Of a stretch of DNA of 64,000 bases, positions 25,302 through 34,450 are shown one piece after another. Under the pieces are notes generated by a model, which was not told the DNA's origin, did no database searches, and saw nothing but the letters and a program-made list of their open reading frames with translations. The position numbers and the translations under genes were made by a program. Origin of the DNA: a bacterium. GTDB lineage: Bacteria > Joyebacterota > Joyebacteria > Joyebacterales > Joyebacteraceae. The stretch covers positions 105,623 through 169,622 of the forward strand of contig JALGZD010000161.1 in assembly GCA_025782395.1 (NCBI GenBank), read 5' to 3'. Each line of letters starts with the position of its first letter. Position 1 is the stretch's first letter.

Positions 25302-25358
25302 TCCTCAGGGTATGGGAACGCGACCGGATCCGAAGACTCACATCGGAGGCGAAGCGCT

Positions 25359-25634
25359 GTGAAACTGATGTTCTTTGTCAAAGAGAACTGCTCGGCCTGC
25401 ACGAACGCCAAAGAGAAGATCGGGTTCTTCCTCAAGAAGTGGGAGATGACCGACACAATCGAGATTGAGGAGTTCGACTGCAGTACCGAGGACGGTCTCA
25501 TTGAAGCTGCGATGGAAGGTGTGGGAGAGATTCCTACGATCGTTCTCCAGAACGACGGCACGGAGATCGGCCGGTGGGAGAAGAAAGCTCCGGTTTCGGA
25601 CGAACTCATGGAACTGCTGGGTGTCGAGACCTGA
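25359..25634 (+). CDS. Glutaredoxin/NrdH-like redoxin
   Basis: This 91-residue thioredoxin-fold protein has the redox pair C11-S-A-C14 (KENCSACTNA) and the cis-Pro segment GEIPTIVLQNDG. It follows nrdD by 57 bases with GGAGGCG before the GTG start. In the NrdD2-type class III reductases a redoxin of this kind supplies the electrons instead of formate; the adjacency here points to the same job. Confidence 0.85.
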   Translation: MKLMFFVKENCSACTNAKEKIGFFLKKWEMTDTIEIEEFDCSTEDGLIEAAMEGVGEIPTIVLQNDGTEIGRWEKKAPVSDELMELLGVET

Positions 25635-25796
25635 TGCGCTCCCGGAGGAGTGGTGCATGTCGCACGCAGTCCGGGGCAGCGGGGCCGAAAAGCCTGTAGA
25701 CGCTTGGATGATTCATGCTATACTTCTGCCGCTCGGATTCTCGCACCAGTGCGAGGGCTCCGGGCGGCAACTCATGTCGTGGAAGGAGGTCGACAG

Positions 25797-26690
25797 ATGG
25801 TGACTCGCAAGACAGTTCTCACCGCACTGATGATGGTGGTTATGGCGGCGGGCATTATGGGATCCGGCTGTGGTGGCGGTAGCGGTGGCGTGGACATTAT
25901 CGTTGACGGCCCGGTGGTTCTATCTCACTCGTTCGAGAAGGGAGATGTTCTCAAGTACGAGTTCAAGATGGGAACCCAGTCCGGCATCAAGCGGACGGCG
26001 TATGAGCAGACCATTTACACGCAGACCGAGGTCAAGACGACCTGCACTTTCACCGAAGTGACTGACGCCGACATCACGATGCGGATGCTGTTTACAAACG
26101 CGTCCGGCAGCATAACCGTCGGGGACAGGCCGGAGATCGACAAGGCAGTCACCGAGCTTCGCGGTAACGAACTTGAGTTCACGCTCGAGCCGGACGGTAC
26201 TGTCCTCTCCTGGACAGGGATCGGTTCGGCTGAATACCTGGAGGCCGGAGCGGGCCAGATGGCCGTTCTTCTGTACGATGTCTTTCCTCCACTTCCGGAC
26301 GAGGCCCTGGATGTCGGAGTGAGCTGGACCACCGACTATGACATCCCCGACCTCTCTGCTGCCGTCGATCGCGACTTCACCGGAGAGAGCACATACGTCG
26401 TCACGGGCTTCAAGAACAAGAACCAGATCGACTGTGTCGTCATCAATCGTCACTCGGACTTCAACTTCGAGGGCCGGGCGGAACAGGCCGGTGAGGTGTG
26501 GTTGATGGAGGGTGAAGGAACTGTCGATGGTGATCTCTTTCTCTCGATGGAGGATGCATCACTTATCTTCTCATCGGGTGAGATGAAGATGACTCTGACG
26601 GGGGAGGGCTCGTCTGTTGCGGGAGCTGCCGCATCGAACGTCGTCGAAATGGGAATAGTCTCGAGCCTGAATATCAAGCTCGTGGAGTAG
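25797..26690 (+). CDS. Predicted lipoprotein of unknown function
   Basis: This 297-residue protein starts with a lipoprotein-type signal (MMVVMAAGIMGSGCGG), Cys at about residue 26. The rest is a beta-rich domain with YEFKMGTQ, DITMRMLFTN, LEFTLEPDGTVLSWTG and VFPPLPDEALDVGVSW. It resembles uncharacterised DUF6263-like lipoproteins whose core reads as a duplicated beta-sandwich; that match is by eye only. AAGGAGG precedes the ATG at 25797. It lies between the redoxin and the Rnf operon and shows no clear link to either. Confidence 0.7.
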   Translation: MVTRKTVLTALMMVVMAAGIMGSGCGGGSGGVDIIVDGPVVLSHSFEKGDVLKYEFKMGTQSGIKRTAYEQTIYTQTEVKTTCTFTEVTDADITMRMLFTNASGSITVGDRPEIDKAVTELRGNELEFTLEPDGTVLSWTGIGSAEYLEAGAGQMAVLLYDVFPPLPDEALDVGVSWTTDYDIPDLSAAVDRDFTGESTYVVTGFKNKNQIDCVVINRHSDFNFEGRAEQAGEVWLMEGEGTVDGDLFLSMEDASLIFSSGEMKMTLTGEGSSVAGAAASNVVEMGIVSSLNIKLVE

Positions 26691-26767
26691 ATGGCCGATA
26701 GACACGATCGCGCGTTCGGGGAGGATCCGGGCGCGCGGTTTCAAACCCCTGAGCTACAGGAGTCGGG

Positions 26768-28111
26768 ATTCTGAGACTCAAGACTTTCTCCGGCGGAGTT
26801 CACCCTCCGGCTTCGAAGAAATTGACCAAGTCGGTCGAAATAGCCGAGGCGACTCTTCCCCAGCGCGTTGTGATACCGCTGAGGCAGTCTCTCGGAACTC
26901 CGGCCGAGGCCTGCGTCAAAGTGGGAGACGACGTCAAGGTCGGCCAGAGAATCGGCGAGCCGGATGGCTTCGTTTCCGTGCCGGTCCACGCATCGATCTC
27001 CGGGAAGGTGACGGCCGTCGGCAGATTCCCGCATCCCGGGGGCGGCGAGGATATCGCGATCGTCATCGAGGGCGACGGGCTGGACGAGTGGCATGAGAGT
27101 GTCAGGCCCCGCGACGACGTCGAATCTCTGACAGCCGACGAGATCCGGAAAATCACGCTGGGCGCCGGTATCGCCGGTCTCGGCGGAGCCGCGTTCCCCA
27201 CTCACGTCAAGCTTTCCCCGCCGGAGTCCAAGCCGATTGACACTGTCATCCTGAATGGGGCCGAGTGCGAGCCGTGGCTCACGGCCGACCACCGCCTCAT
27301 GCTGGAACGCCCGGGTGATGTGCTCAGAGGCATGAAGCTTCTCATGAAGGCAGTCGGCGCCGACAGAGGAATCATCGGCGTGGAGTCGAACAAGCCGGAT
27401 GCGGTCGCAGCACTTAAGGCTGCGATTCATGACGGAGCAGACATCACAGTGACAGCCGTTCAGGTGAAGTACCCGCAGGGAGCGGAGAAACAGCTGATTG
27501 ACACGCTGCTGCGGCGCCAGGTTCCGTCGGGCGGTCTTCCGATGGATGTTGGTGTCGTCGTTCAGAACGTCGGCACAGCCTACGCTGTCTACGAGGCGTG
27601 CTATCTTGGGCGTCCACTGACGCGGCGGGTCATGACTCTCACGGGGTCGCCCATCGCTAAGCCATCGAACTTCATGGCGCGCATCGGCACGCTCCTGTCG
27701 AGTCTCATTGAGCAAGCAGGAGGAACGAAGACCGATATCGGCAAGATGATCTCGGGCGGTCCGATGATGGGGATAGCGCAGTTCACGACCGACGTTCCTG
27801 TCGTCAAGGGCATGTCGGGAGTGCTCTTTCTCGCTCGCAGCGAGGTGGACGAGCGACAGCCGGACCCATGCCTGTGGTGCGGGGCCTGTGTTCACGTTTG
27901 TCCGATGAAGCTTGTCCCCGTCATGATTGAGAAGCTCGTGATCAACGAGAAGATTGAACCGGCCGTAGAGATGGGGCTCAACGACTGCATCGAGTGCGGG
28001 TCGTGTTCGTACGTTTGTCCATCGAAGCGGCGGCTCGTTCACTATTTCAAGTACGGGAAGCTGCTCGCCGCCCAGAAGAGCGCGGCGGAGAAGGCGGCGG
28101 CAGGGAAGTAG
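26768..28111 (+). CDS. rnfC: Rnf complex subunit C (probable ATT or CTG start)
   Basis: RnfC is the soluble iron-sulfur/flavin subunit of the Rnf ion pump and contacts NAD. It shows GAGIAGLGGAAFPTHVK, VILNGAECEPWLTADHRLM, and two 4Fe-4S motifs, CLWCGACVHVCP and CIECGSCSYVCP. The first ATG/GTG/TTG is TTG 26822, but the frame upstream encodes LRLKTFSGGVHPPASKKLTK, the conserved RnfC N-terminus. That stretch opens after a TGA at 26750 and has no standard start; AGGAG (26758-26762) is spaced 5 bases from ATT 26768 and 8 from CTG 26771. About 447 residues result. First gene of rnfCDGEAB. Confidence 0.93.
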   Translation: MLRLKTFSGGVHPPASKKLTKSVEIAEATLPQRVVIPLRQSLGTPAEACVKVGDDVKVGQRIGEPDGFVSVPVHASISGKVTAVGRFPHPGGGEDIAIVIEGDGLDEWHESVRPRDDVESLTADEIRKITLGAGIAGLGGAAFPTHVKLSPPESKPIDTVILNGAECEPWLTADHRLMLERPGDVLRGMKLLMKAVGADRGIIGVESNKPDAVAALKAAIHDGADITVTAVQVKYPQGAEKQLIDTLLRRQVPSGGLPMDVGVVVQNVGTAYAVYEACYLGRPLTRRVMTLTGSPIAKPSNFMARIGTLLSSLIEQAGGTKTDIGKMISGGPMMGIAQFTTDVPVVKGMSGVLFLARSEVDERQPDPCLWCGACVHVCPMKLVPVMIEKLVINEKIEPAVEMGLNDCIECGSCSYVCPSKRRLVHYFKYGKLLAAQKSAAEKAAAGK

Positions 28112-28203
28112 AGCAGAACGGTGCGGTGGCAGGGAAACAGGGCACAAGGAAGGCTGCAAACCGCAGTGGCCGCGAGACCGACCAGGTAAGGAGATACGGG
28201 CGA

Positions 28204-29259
28204 ATGCAGGAGCACCTGGTAGTTTCAGCCTCCCCACATATTCGCGAAGATGTCTCTGTGCGGAAGGTGATGTACAGCGTCGTCATCGCGTTGGTGCCCG
28301 CCATAGTCGGATCCATCTATTTCTACGGTCCGAGGGCGCTCTTCCTTACGCTCCTGGCCTGCGCGGCTGCCGTCCTGACGGAAGCAGTGATCCAGAAGCT
28401 CAGAGGTGTGCCGGTGGCGGTGACGGACGGAAGCGCGCTCGTAACAGGCATACTCCTGGCGTTCAATATCCCGCCCGGTGTGCCGTGGTGGATCCCCGTT
28501 GTGGGATCGGTCTTTGCGATCGCCATCGGCAAGCAGGTATTCGGCGGGCTCGGGTACAACCCACTGAATCCCGCGCTTCTCGGCCGCGCATTCCTGCTCG
28601 CGTCCTGGCCCGTTCACATGACGACGATGTGGCTGCCCGGCAGGGGAGGCACCCTGTCCGGACTGTCTCTCTCGGGCATCGACGTCGTGACGCAGGCTAC
28701 GCCGCTTGCGATCATGAAGAGCGTGAATGCCGTCATATCAGATCCGGCTTCTACGACACACCAGATAGTTCAGGCTCGGGAGGTCCTGGCGCGGCTCGGT
28801 TCATCCGATACGATCGCCAATCTGTTCATCGGAAACGTCGGTGGCTGCATCGGGGAAACCTCGGCGCTCCTGCTTCTCATCGGTGCCGCGTACCTCATGT
28901 TCAAGCACTATATTTCGTGGCGCGTTCCCGCTGCCTACATCGTGACGGTTGCCGTCCTGACCTCGATCTTCGGTGGTCCGACCGGTCTCTTCACGGGGAA
29001 TGCGCTGTTTCACATTCTCTCCGGCGGTCTCATTCTGGGGGCTTTCTTCATGGCCACCGACATGGTGACCTCGCCCGTCACGCCGCGGGGTATGCTTGTG
29101 TTTGGTGTCGGCTGTGGAGTTCTCACGACCGTCATCAGGTTGATCGGCGGGTACCCGGAAGGTGTCAGCTACTCCATCCTGCTCATGAATATCGCAACTC
29201 CGCTCATCGATGGGCGTACGCGACCGAAGAAATTCGGGGAGGTGAAGCAGAGTGGGTAA
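28204..29259 (+). CDS. rnfD: Rnf complex subunit D
   Basis: RnfD is a membrane subunit carrying a covalent FMN. The 351-residue protein has about nine hydrophobic spans, the conserved SASPHIREDVSVRKVMYSVV start, FNIPPGVPWW and GGLGYNPLNPALLGRAFLL segments, and the flavin-attachment motif DVVTQATPL with T166 as the likely attached residue. AAGGAG lies upstream of the ATG at 28204. rnfG overlaps its end by eight bases. Confidence 0.95.
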   Translation: MQEHLVVSASPHIREDVSVRKVMYSVVIALVPAIVGSIYFYGPRALFLTLLACAAAVLTEAVIQKLRGVPVAVTDGSALVTGILLAFNIPPGVPWWIPVVGSVFAIAIGKQVFGGLGYNPLNPALLGRAFLLASWPVHMTTMWLPGRGGTLSGLSLSGIDVVTQATPLAIMKSVNAVISDPASTTHQIVQAREVLARLGSSDTIANLFIGNVGGCIGETSALLLLIGAAYLMFKHYISWRVPAAYIVTVAVLTSIFGGPTGLFTGNALFHILSGGLILGAFFMATDMVTSPVTPRGMLVFGVGCGVLTTVIRLIGGYPEGVSYSILLMNIATPLIDGRTRPKKFGEVKQSG

Positions 29260-29968
29260 CTTCTTCAGACTCGTGGGTACGCTGACGATCATCGCGCTCG
29301 TCTCGAGCTACGGACTCTCGGTCGTCTACAATTCCACGCACGGAATCACGGAGGAGTACAAGCGCCAGGAAGAGGCGGACGCACGAATCGAAGCACTGTC
29401 CTGCAGTCCTGACGCGACGTTTGAGCAGACGACCACCGAGTGTGTTCTCGATGGTCACCAGTTCGAGTACTTCACGGCGTACGATGACGGAGAGTTGGTC
29501 GGATATTCGTTCAAGGCTTACGGGAAGGGCTACTCCAGCACGGTAGAGACCATTGTCGGTGTCGATCCGGACGGGACCATCCGCGGGATCAAGATAACGG
29601 ATCAGCGGGAAACGCCCGGGCTGGGCGCGAAGGTCCTGGAGGTTGCGTCACTGAATACGCTGTGGGACGTGCTCTCCGGAAACGCCAGGGACGAGGCCGG
29701 TGTTCGGCCGTGGTTCCAGGTGCAGTTCGATGGGCGGGCCCCGGATGAACTCGTCGTGGTCAAGAGCCGGGCGGAGGAAGGGATCCTTGCCATAACCGGG
29801 GCCACCATCAGCTCCGACGCCGTTACGAACTCCGTCAGGCGCGGACTGGAGCTCGTTCTCTCGATCGTGCAGGGTGATGACGCGCCGTGCAAGTCCGCCG
29901 ACGACACGGTGGTTGTCGGAGACGATGCGACGGGTGATGACGCCGGCAGCCCGGAGGTGAGCCGATGA
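29252..29968 (+). CDS. rnfG: Rnf complex subunit G
   Basis: RnfG has one N-terminal membrane span (residues 7-23) and a periplasmic FMN-binding domain. The covalent attachment motif is ITGATISS, with T185 the expected FMN-bearing residue, and ITDQRETPGLGAK is the conserved family segment. The C-terminal 30 residues are Asp-rich and variable. The GTG start overlaps rnfD by eight bases, and rnfE overlaps its end by four, showing tight coupling. The nearby ApbE would attach the flavin. Confidence 0.95.
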   Translation: MGNFFRLVGTLTIIALVSSYGLSVVYNSTHGITEEYKRQEEADARIEALSCSPDATFEQTTTECVLDGHQFEYFTAYDDGELVGYSFKAYGKGYSSTVETIVGVDPDGTIRGIKITDQRETPGLGAKVLEVASLNTLWDVLSGNARDEAGVRPWFQVQFDGRAPDELVVVKSRAEEGILAITGATISSDAVTNSVRRGLELVLSIVQGDDAPCKSADDTVVVGDDATGDDAGSPEVSR

Positions 29969-30585
29969 GCGTGAGCAAGGAATTCACCAAGGGTTTCTAC
30001 AACGAGAACCCGGTCTTCCGACTGGCGCTCGGCCTATGTCCGGCTCTGGCCGTGTCGACGTCCGTGGAGAACGCTCTGGGGATGGGCGCGGCAGCGACGT
30101 TCGTCCTGATCGGTTCGAACATGGTGATCTCGATCCTGAGAAAGCTCATTCCGGCGAAGGTCAGGATCCCGTGTTTCATCGTTATCATTGCGAGCTTCGT
30201 TACTATCGTCGAGCTGATGATGGGGGCGTATCTGCCGGAGCTGTCCAAATCACTCGGCATTTTCATCCCGCTCATCGTGGTGAACTGTGTCATTCTCGGC
30301 CGCGCGGAGGCGTACGCGTCAAAGCACGGCATCTTCCTGTCGGCTCTGGATGGAATCGGAATGGGTCTGGGATTCACGTTCGCGCTGGTCCTGCTTGGTG
30401 CCATACGTGAGATCCTGGGTGACGGGAAGCTCATGGGCTACATGGTCTTCGGACCCGACTTTCAACCCGTTCTGCTCATGATCCTGGCGCCCGGGGCGTT
30501 CATCACGCTTGGGCTTCTCATGGGCTACTTCAACATGCTGGACGACAAGCGGAAGAAGAAGCTCGAGAAGGGTCCTTCCAGCTAG
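29965..30585 (+). CDS. rnfE: Rnf complex subunit E
   Basis: RnfE is an integral membrane subunit of about six spans that, with RnfA, forms the core holding a buried iron-sulfur centre. The 206-residue protein shows NPVFRLALGLCPALAVSTSV and VVNCVILGRAEAYAS, with the conserved Cys in each. GGAGG precedes the ATG, which overlaps the rnfG stop (ATGA). Confidence 0.95.
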   Translation: MSVSKEFTKGFYNENPVFRLALGLCPALAVSTSVENALGMGAAATFVLIGSNMVISILRKLIPAKVRIPCFIVIIASFVTIVELMMGAYLPELSKSLGIFIPLIVVNCVILGRAEAYASKHGIFLSALDGIGMGLGFTFALVLLGAIREILGDGKLMGYMVFGPDFQPVLLMILAPGAFITLGLLMGYFNMLDDKRKKKLEKGPSS

Positions 30586-30645
30586 CAGAGGAACAGCGGC
30601 GCTCGGGAGACGTGACCCAGTGCCGGAGTGAGAGGTGGGAGAAAG

Positions 30646-31254
30646 ATGGATCTTGGCCATCTGTTCGCGATCATCATAGGGGCGATCTTCGTCTCCAATT
30701 TCGTTCTGGCCAGATTCCTCGGCCTCTGTCCGTTCGTCGGCGTTTCCAAAGATCCGGCCTCGGCGCTCGGCATGGGAATGGCCGTCATCTTCGTGATGAC
30801 GATGGCGTCACTCGTGACATGGTTCATCTACGTCTTCGTGCTTGAGCCGCTCGGGATCACGTACCTGAGAACTATCGCTTTCATCCTGGTCATCGCGACA
30901 CTGGTGCAGTTTGTTGAGATGGTCATCGAAAAGACGTCGCCGGTTCTGCACAGATCGCTGGGTATCTACCTCCCTCTCATCACAACGAACTGCGCGGTCC
31001 TCGGCGTAGCTGTCGTCAACGTGAACAGCTTCATCGTAACCGACCTCCCGAAGAGCGTGAGCTTCATCTACGCGGTGGTCCACGGGCTCTCGGCCGGTGT
31101 CGGATTCACGCTGGCGCTGGTGCTCATGGCTTCGATTCGTCAGCGATTGCAGCTCGGAGCCGTCCCGAAATCGATGCAGGGAATACCGATCACGTTCATT
31201 GTCGCCGGTCTCATGGCGATAGCGTTCCTTGGCTTCTCGGGCCTCAGGATCTGA
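30646..31254 (+). CDS. rnfA: Rnf complex subunit A
   Basis: RnfA is the sister membrane subunit of RnfE in inverted topology. The 202-residue protein has FVSNFVLARFLGLCPFVGVS and ITTNCAVLGVAVVN, each holding the conserved Cys, and six spans. The ATG at 30646 with GGTGGGAG upstream is preferred over a GTG six codons earlier. Confidence 0.95.
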   Translation: MDLGHLFAIIIGAIFVSNFVLARFLGLCPFVGVSKDPASALGMGMAVIFVMTMASLVTWFIYVFVLEPLGITYLRTIAFILVIATLVQFVEMVIEKTSPVLHRSLGIYLPLITTNCAVLGVAVVNVNSFIVTDLPKSVSFIYAVVHGLSAGVGFTLALVLMASIRQRLQLGAVPKSMQGIPITFIVAGLMAIAFLGFSGLRI

Positions 31255-31275
31255 CGGTTCTCTCAAGGGGATAGG

Positions 31276-32280
31276 ATGCTGTCCGTCGTAGCATCATCGA
31301 TGTTGACTCTCTCGGGAATGGCGGCGCTCTTCGGCGCCATCCTGGCGATCGCATCCAAAGCATTCGCGGTCCACAGGGACCCGAAGGTGCTTGAGATACT
31401 CGAGGCGCTTCCGGGGGCGAACTGCGGAGCGTGCGGCTTCCCGGGCTGTCAGGGTTACGCTGAAGCTGCTGTGGCGGCGGGCGAGATCCCTGCAGCGTGT
31501 CCTCCTGGTGGGAGTGAGGTCGCCGAGAAGGTGGCCGAGATCCTCGGCGCAGAAGTGGGCGAGATCATGCCGGTGGTCGCAGTTGTGCACTGCTCCGCCG
31601 GTTTCTCCAATTCTGTTCAGCGTCTCAAGTACGACGGCATAGAGGACTGTCGCGCGGCGATGCTGGTGAGTGGTAGCCCGAGAGCGTGTGTCTTCGGATG
31701 CCTGAGCCTCGGTACGTGCAAGGCCGTCTGCCCCTTCGACGCGGTAGAGCTGGACGACGAGGGCATCGTGCATATCAGCCGGGAGCGTTGCACGGGGTGC
31801 GGGATCTGTGTGGAAGCGTGTCCCGTCAACATCATGGAACTGGTGCCGATGGACATGCGCGTTCACATCCGCTGCTCCAACCATGATAAGGGGAAAGCTG
31901 CGAAGGCCGTCTGCGAGGTCTCATGCATCGCGTGTCAGTTGTGCGTCAAGAAATGTCCCTACGATGCGATCCACATGGACAACAACCTCGCCGTCATAGA
32001 CTACTCGAAGTGTACGAACTGCGGCATTTGCGCGGCAGTCTGTCCGACCAAAGCAATCATCGACGAGGTAAAGGTCAGACCGAAGGCCGTCATCGGCAGA
32101 GGGTGCGATGGTAGCGGGAAGTGCAAGGAGGTCTGTCCGGTCAAGGCTATCGAAGGCGAGCCCGGAGAGCGTCACGAGGTCATCGGTCCCAAGTGCATCG
32201 GATGTGGTCTCTGCCTGAACGTCTGCCCCACGAAGTCGATTTCCATGGTTGGCGCGCTGGGACATCAGAGAGGCAAATAG
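31276..32280 (+). CDS. rnfB: Rnf complex subunit B
   Basis: RnfB is the membrane-anchored ferredoxin-type subunit that takes electrons from ferredoxin. After an N-terminal span (residues 10-28), residues 45-85 form the 4Fe-4S domain with ANCGACGFPGCQGYAEA and a later Cys. Residues 135-330 carry further Cys clusters (CTGCGICVEACP, CIACQLCVKKCP, CTNCGICAAVCP, CIGCGLCLNVCP), so this is the long, multi-cluster form found in anaerobes. It closes the rnfCDGEAB block; the UbiA gene starts five bases later. Confidence 0.95.
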   Translation: MLSVVASSMLTLSGMAALFGAILAIASKAFAVHRDPKVLEILEALPGANCGACGFPGCQGYAEAAVAAGEIPAACPPGGSEVAEKVAEILGAEVGEIMPVVAVVHCSAGFSNSVQRLKYDGIEDCRAAMLVSGSPRACVFGCLSLGTCKAVCPFDAVELDDEGIVHISRERCTGCGICVEACPVNIMELVPMDMRVHIRCSNHDKGKAAKAVCEVSCIACQLCVKKCPYDAIHMDNNLAVIDYSKCTNCGICAAVCPTKAIIDEVKVRPKAVIGRGCDGSGKCKEVCPVKAIEGEPGERHEVIGPKCIGCGLCLNVCPTKSISMVGALGHQRGK

Positions 32281-32284
32281 ACAA

Positions 32285-33259
32285 ATGGGCAAGGCGGTGA
32301 AACAGACGGAACTCCAGCACGGGGATCAGACGCCTGGTGGGTTCGCTCTTTTCCTGAGAGCACTCCGGGCGCCGTTCCTCGTCGCGTCGGCGATCCCCGT
32401 TCTCATCGGAGCGACGCTTCCCTTCTGGCTGAGGCCCAACGGTTTCTCCTTCGACTGTATTCTCTTTCTCAAGACGCTCGTCGCGATGATCGCTCTGCAC
32501 GCGGGCGCCAACATGGCCAACGACTACTTCGACGCGAGAAGCGGAGCTGATCGGGACAGTGCAACACGGAGTCCGTTCAATGGAGGAAGCGGCCTCATCC
32601 AGGCCGGGTTGCTTCCTGAGAGATTCTTTCTTCGAGGTTCTCTGATCGCACTGGGATTGGGCGCTGCAATCGGCATCCACCTGAGTCTGGTGACGCCCGG
32701 CTGGTTGGTGTTCGGACTTGGGCTGGTCGGCGTCCTGGCGGCGTACGGTTACACGGCGCCGCCTCTGAGGCTGGGCTATTGTGGGCTGGGCGAGCTGGCC
32801 ATCGCCCTGAGTTTCGGGGTTCTCCCGGTCGTGGGCGCGTACTTCGTCCAGACCGGCACGATGTCGTGGCACGTCGTAGTGGCATCGCTTCCCATCACCT
32901 TCGCGATCGTGCTGGTTCTCTGGGTCAACGAGATCCCGGATGTGGATTCGGACTCACGAGCGAACAAACGAACGCTCGTGGTGATGCTCGGCGCGCGCGC
33001 GGCGGCGCGTGGTGGGGTTCTCACGCTGGCAATCCTGATATTCGTGTCACTCTTTGCTGCCGTCTTCACAGGCTGCCTCATACCGCTCACGCTTGTCGCC
33101 ATCCTGGCCTTCGGTCTCGTGCGGACGGTTGTCGCCGACTGCTGGAATAACTACGACGATCCGAAGTCGCTCCTGGAAGCACAGAGGACGGTGATACGCC
33201 TTCATGCCGTTCTGGGTGTTGTGATAGCCGCATCCGCGCTCATCGCCATTACGAGCTAG
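32285..33259 (+). CDS. UbiA-family prenyltransferase (MenA-like)
   Basis: This 324-residue membrane enzyme belongs to the UbiA family, which attaches a polyprenyl chain to an aromatic ring. The first Asp-rich motif is NDYFDARSGAD (about residues 79-89), the second NEIPDVDSD (about 218-226), and there are eight or nine spans. The pattern is closest to 1,4-dihydroxy-2-naphthoate prenyltransferase of menaquinone synthesis, but other Men genes are not in view, so the acceptor is not proven. It starts five bases after rnfB, so it is in the Rnf transcript. Confidence 0.85.
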   Translation: MGKAVKQTELQHGDQTPGGFALFLRALRAPFLVASAIPVLIGATLPFWLRPNGFSFDCILFLKTLVAMIALHAGANMANDYFDARSGADRDSATRSPFNGGSGLIQAGLLPERFFLRGSLIALGLGAAIGIHLSLVTPGWLVFGLGLVGVLAAYGYTAPPLRLGYCGLGELAIALSFGVLPVVGAYFVQTGTMSWHVVVASLPITFAIVLVLWVNEIPDVDSDSRANKRTLVVMLGARAAARGGVLTLAILIFVSLFAAVFTGCLIPLTLVAILAFGLVRTVVADCWNNYDDPKSLLEAQRTVIRLHAVLGVVIAASALIAITS

Positions 33260-33362
33260 CCCATTGTTTCCGTGTCGGCTGCGGGCGATGGTGGAATCGC
33301 ACGCCGCTGCGGTGTGAAGCACGGGGCGACCGCAGCACACCGGTTCATACACAGGAGGTACC

Positions 33363-34397
33363 GTGAACGCAAGCCGAACCCGGACAGTCTGGCAGATCGC
33401 TGCGGTCGTTCTCATTGTTCTCCTGATGGTCATCTTTGTGGTGAGGAAGGGGAACGAGCCCAAGAGGCTGACTGAACACAAATTGCTTATGGGGACGATC
33501 GTCAAGATCACCGCCTTCGACCCCGACGAGGAGATTCTGCGCGGTGCCATTGACAAGGCATTCGTCGCTATAGCGCATCTGGATTCCGTGGCGACCAGAT
33601 CCGGCCCGAACAGCGCCGTCACGAGAATCAACTCGCGAAGCCCGAGCGAGGAGCAGGTTTACATAGATCTCGATGTCTCCACCATCATCTCGCGCTCGCA
33701 GGCGATCTCCCGGATGACGGGTGGGGCATTCGACGTCACCGTCGCGCCGCTGGTGGATCTCTGGACGTTCGATGAGGGGGCCGATCTCCCGAGCGACGTG
33801 GAGATTCGTGAAGCGCTCTCGAGGGTCGGCTACGAGCAGATCGGCCTTCATCCGACGAGCGGTGCTCTCACACTTGCCACTGATGTTCACATTGACCTGA
33901 ACGGGATAGCCAAGGGGCGCGCAGTCGACAGGGCATACAGAATGCTGAGGACGGCCGGTGTCGACGCGGCCGTGATAGATGCGGGGGGGGATCTGAGGAT
34001 GCTGGGTCTTCCGCCTGAGAGTGAGAGCTGGAGAATCGGACTCAAGCATCCGCGCCAGGACGGTCTTCTGGGAGTGCTCAGTCTGCGTGACGGAAGCGTT
34101 GCCACTTCCGGCGACTATCAGCGATTCATGGTCAAGGACGGCGTGCGCTACCATCACATTCTCGATCCATCGACCGGCTTTCCGGCCGTCGGCATAATGA
34201 GCGTGACCATCGTCACCAAGCGCTGTGAGGACGCGGACGCCCTCGCCACGGCCGTGTTCGTGATGGGAGCCCGGCGGGGGATGCGGTTCGTCGAGCGCAC
34301 CGATGGCGTGGAGGCAGTTATCGTCACCGGGAGCGAGGAGATCGAGGAGATCCTCATCTCGTCGGGTCTGGAAGGGCGATTCGAACGAAGCGAGTAG
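33363..34397 (+). CDS. apbE: FAD:protein FMN transferase
   Basis: ApbE moves FMN from FAD onto Thr residues of RnfD and RnfG. The 344-residue protein has an N-terminal membrane anchor (residues 11-27) and then the ApbE domain: LMGTIVKITA, GGAFDVTVAPLVDLW, DLNGIAKGRAVDRA, IDAGGDLRMLG, SVATSGDYQRF and HHILDPSTGFPA. GGAGGTACC precedes the GTG start. Its place in the Rnf cluster fits the two covalent flavin sites seen in rnfD and rnfG. Confidence 0.95.
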   Translation: MNASRTRTVWQIAAVVLIVLLMVIFVVRKGNEPKRLTEHKLLMGTIVKITAFDPDEEILRGAIDKAFVAIAHLDSVATRSGPNSAVTRINSRSPSEEQVYIDLDVSTIISRSQAISRMTGGAFDVTVAPLVDLWTFDEGADLPSDVEIREALSRVGYEQIGLHPTSGALTLATDVHIDLNGIAKGRAVDRAYRMLRTAGVDAAVIDAGGDLRMLGLPPESESWRIGLKHPRQDGLLGVLSLRDGSVATSGDYQRFMVKDGVRYHHILDPSTGFPAVGIMSVTIVTKRCEDADALATAVFVMGARRGMRFVERTDGVEAVIVTGSEEIEEILISSGLEGRFERSE

Positions 34398-34450
34398 GAG
34401 GAAGCAAGTAGACGAGGGGCGGGAGACCGTCCCGCTATCCGGAGCGGCGT

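Noticed and set aside
25299..25313. Read-through of the nrdD TAA to reach an in-frame G-Y pair (SSGYGN) four codons on
   Set aside because: The following codons do not resemble the conserved NrdD end and overlap the ribosome-binding region of the redoxin gene; the GY pair is most likely chance.
27994..28203. Longer rnfD start upstream of 28204
   Set aside because: The extra residues overlap rnfC, are highly charged and lack conservation; the N-terminus MQEHLVVSASPHIRED is the typical one.
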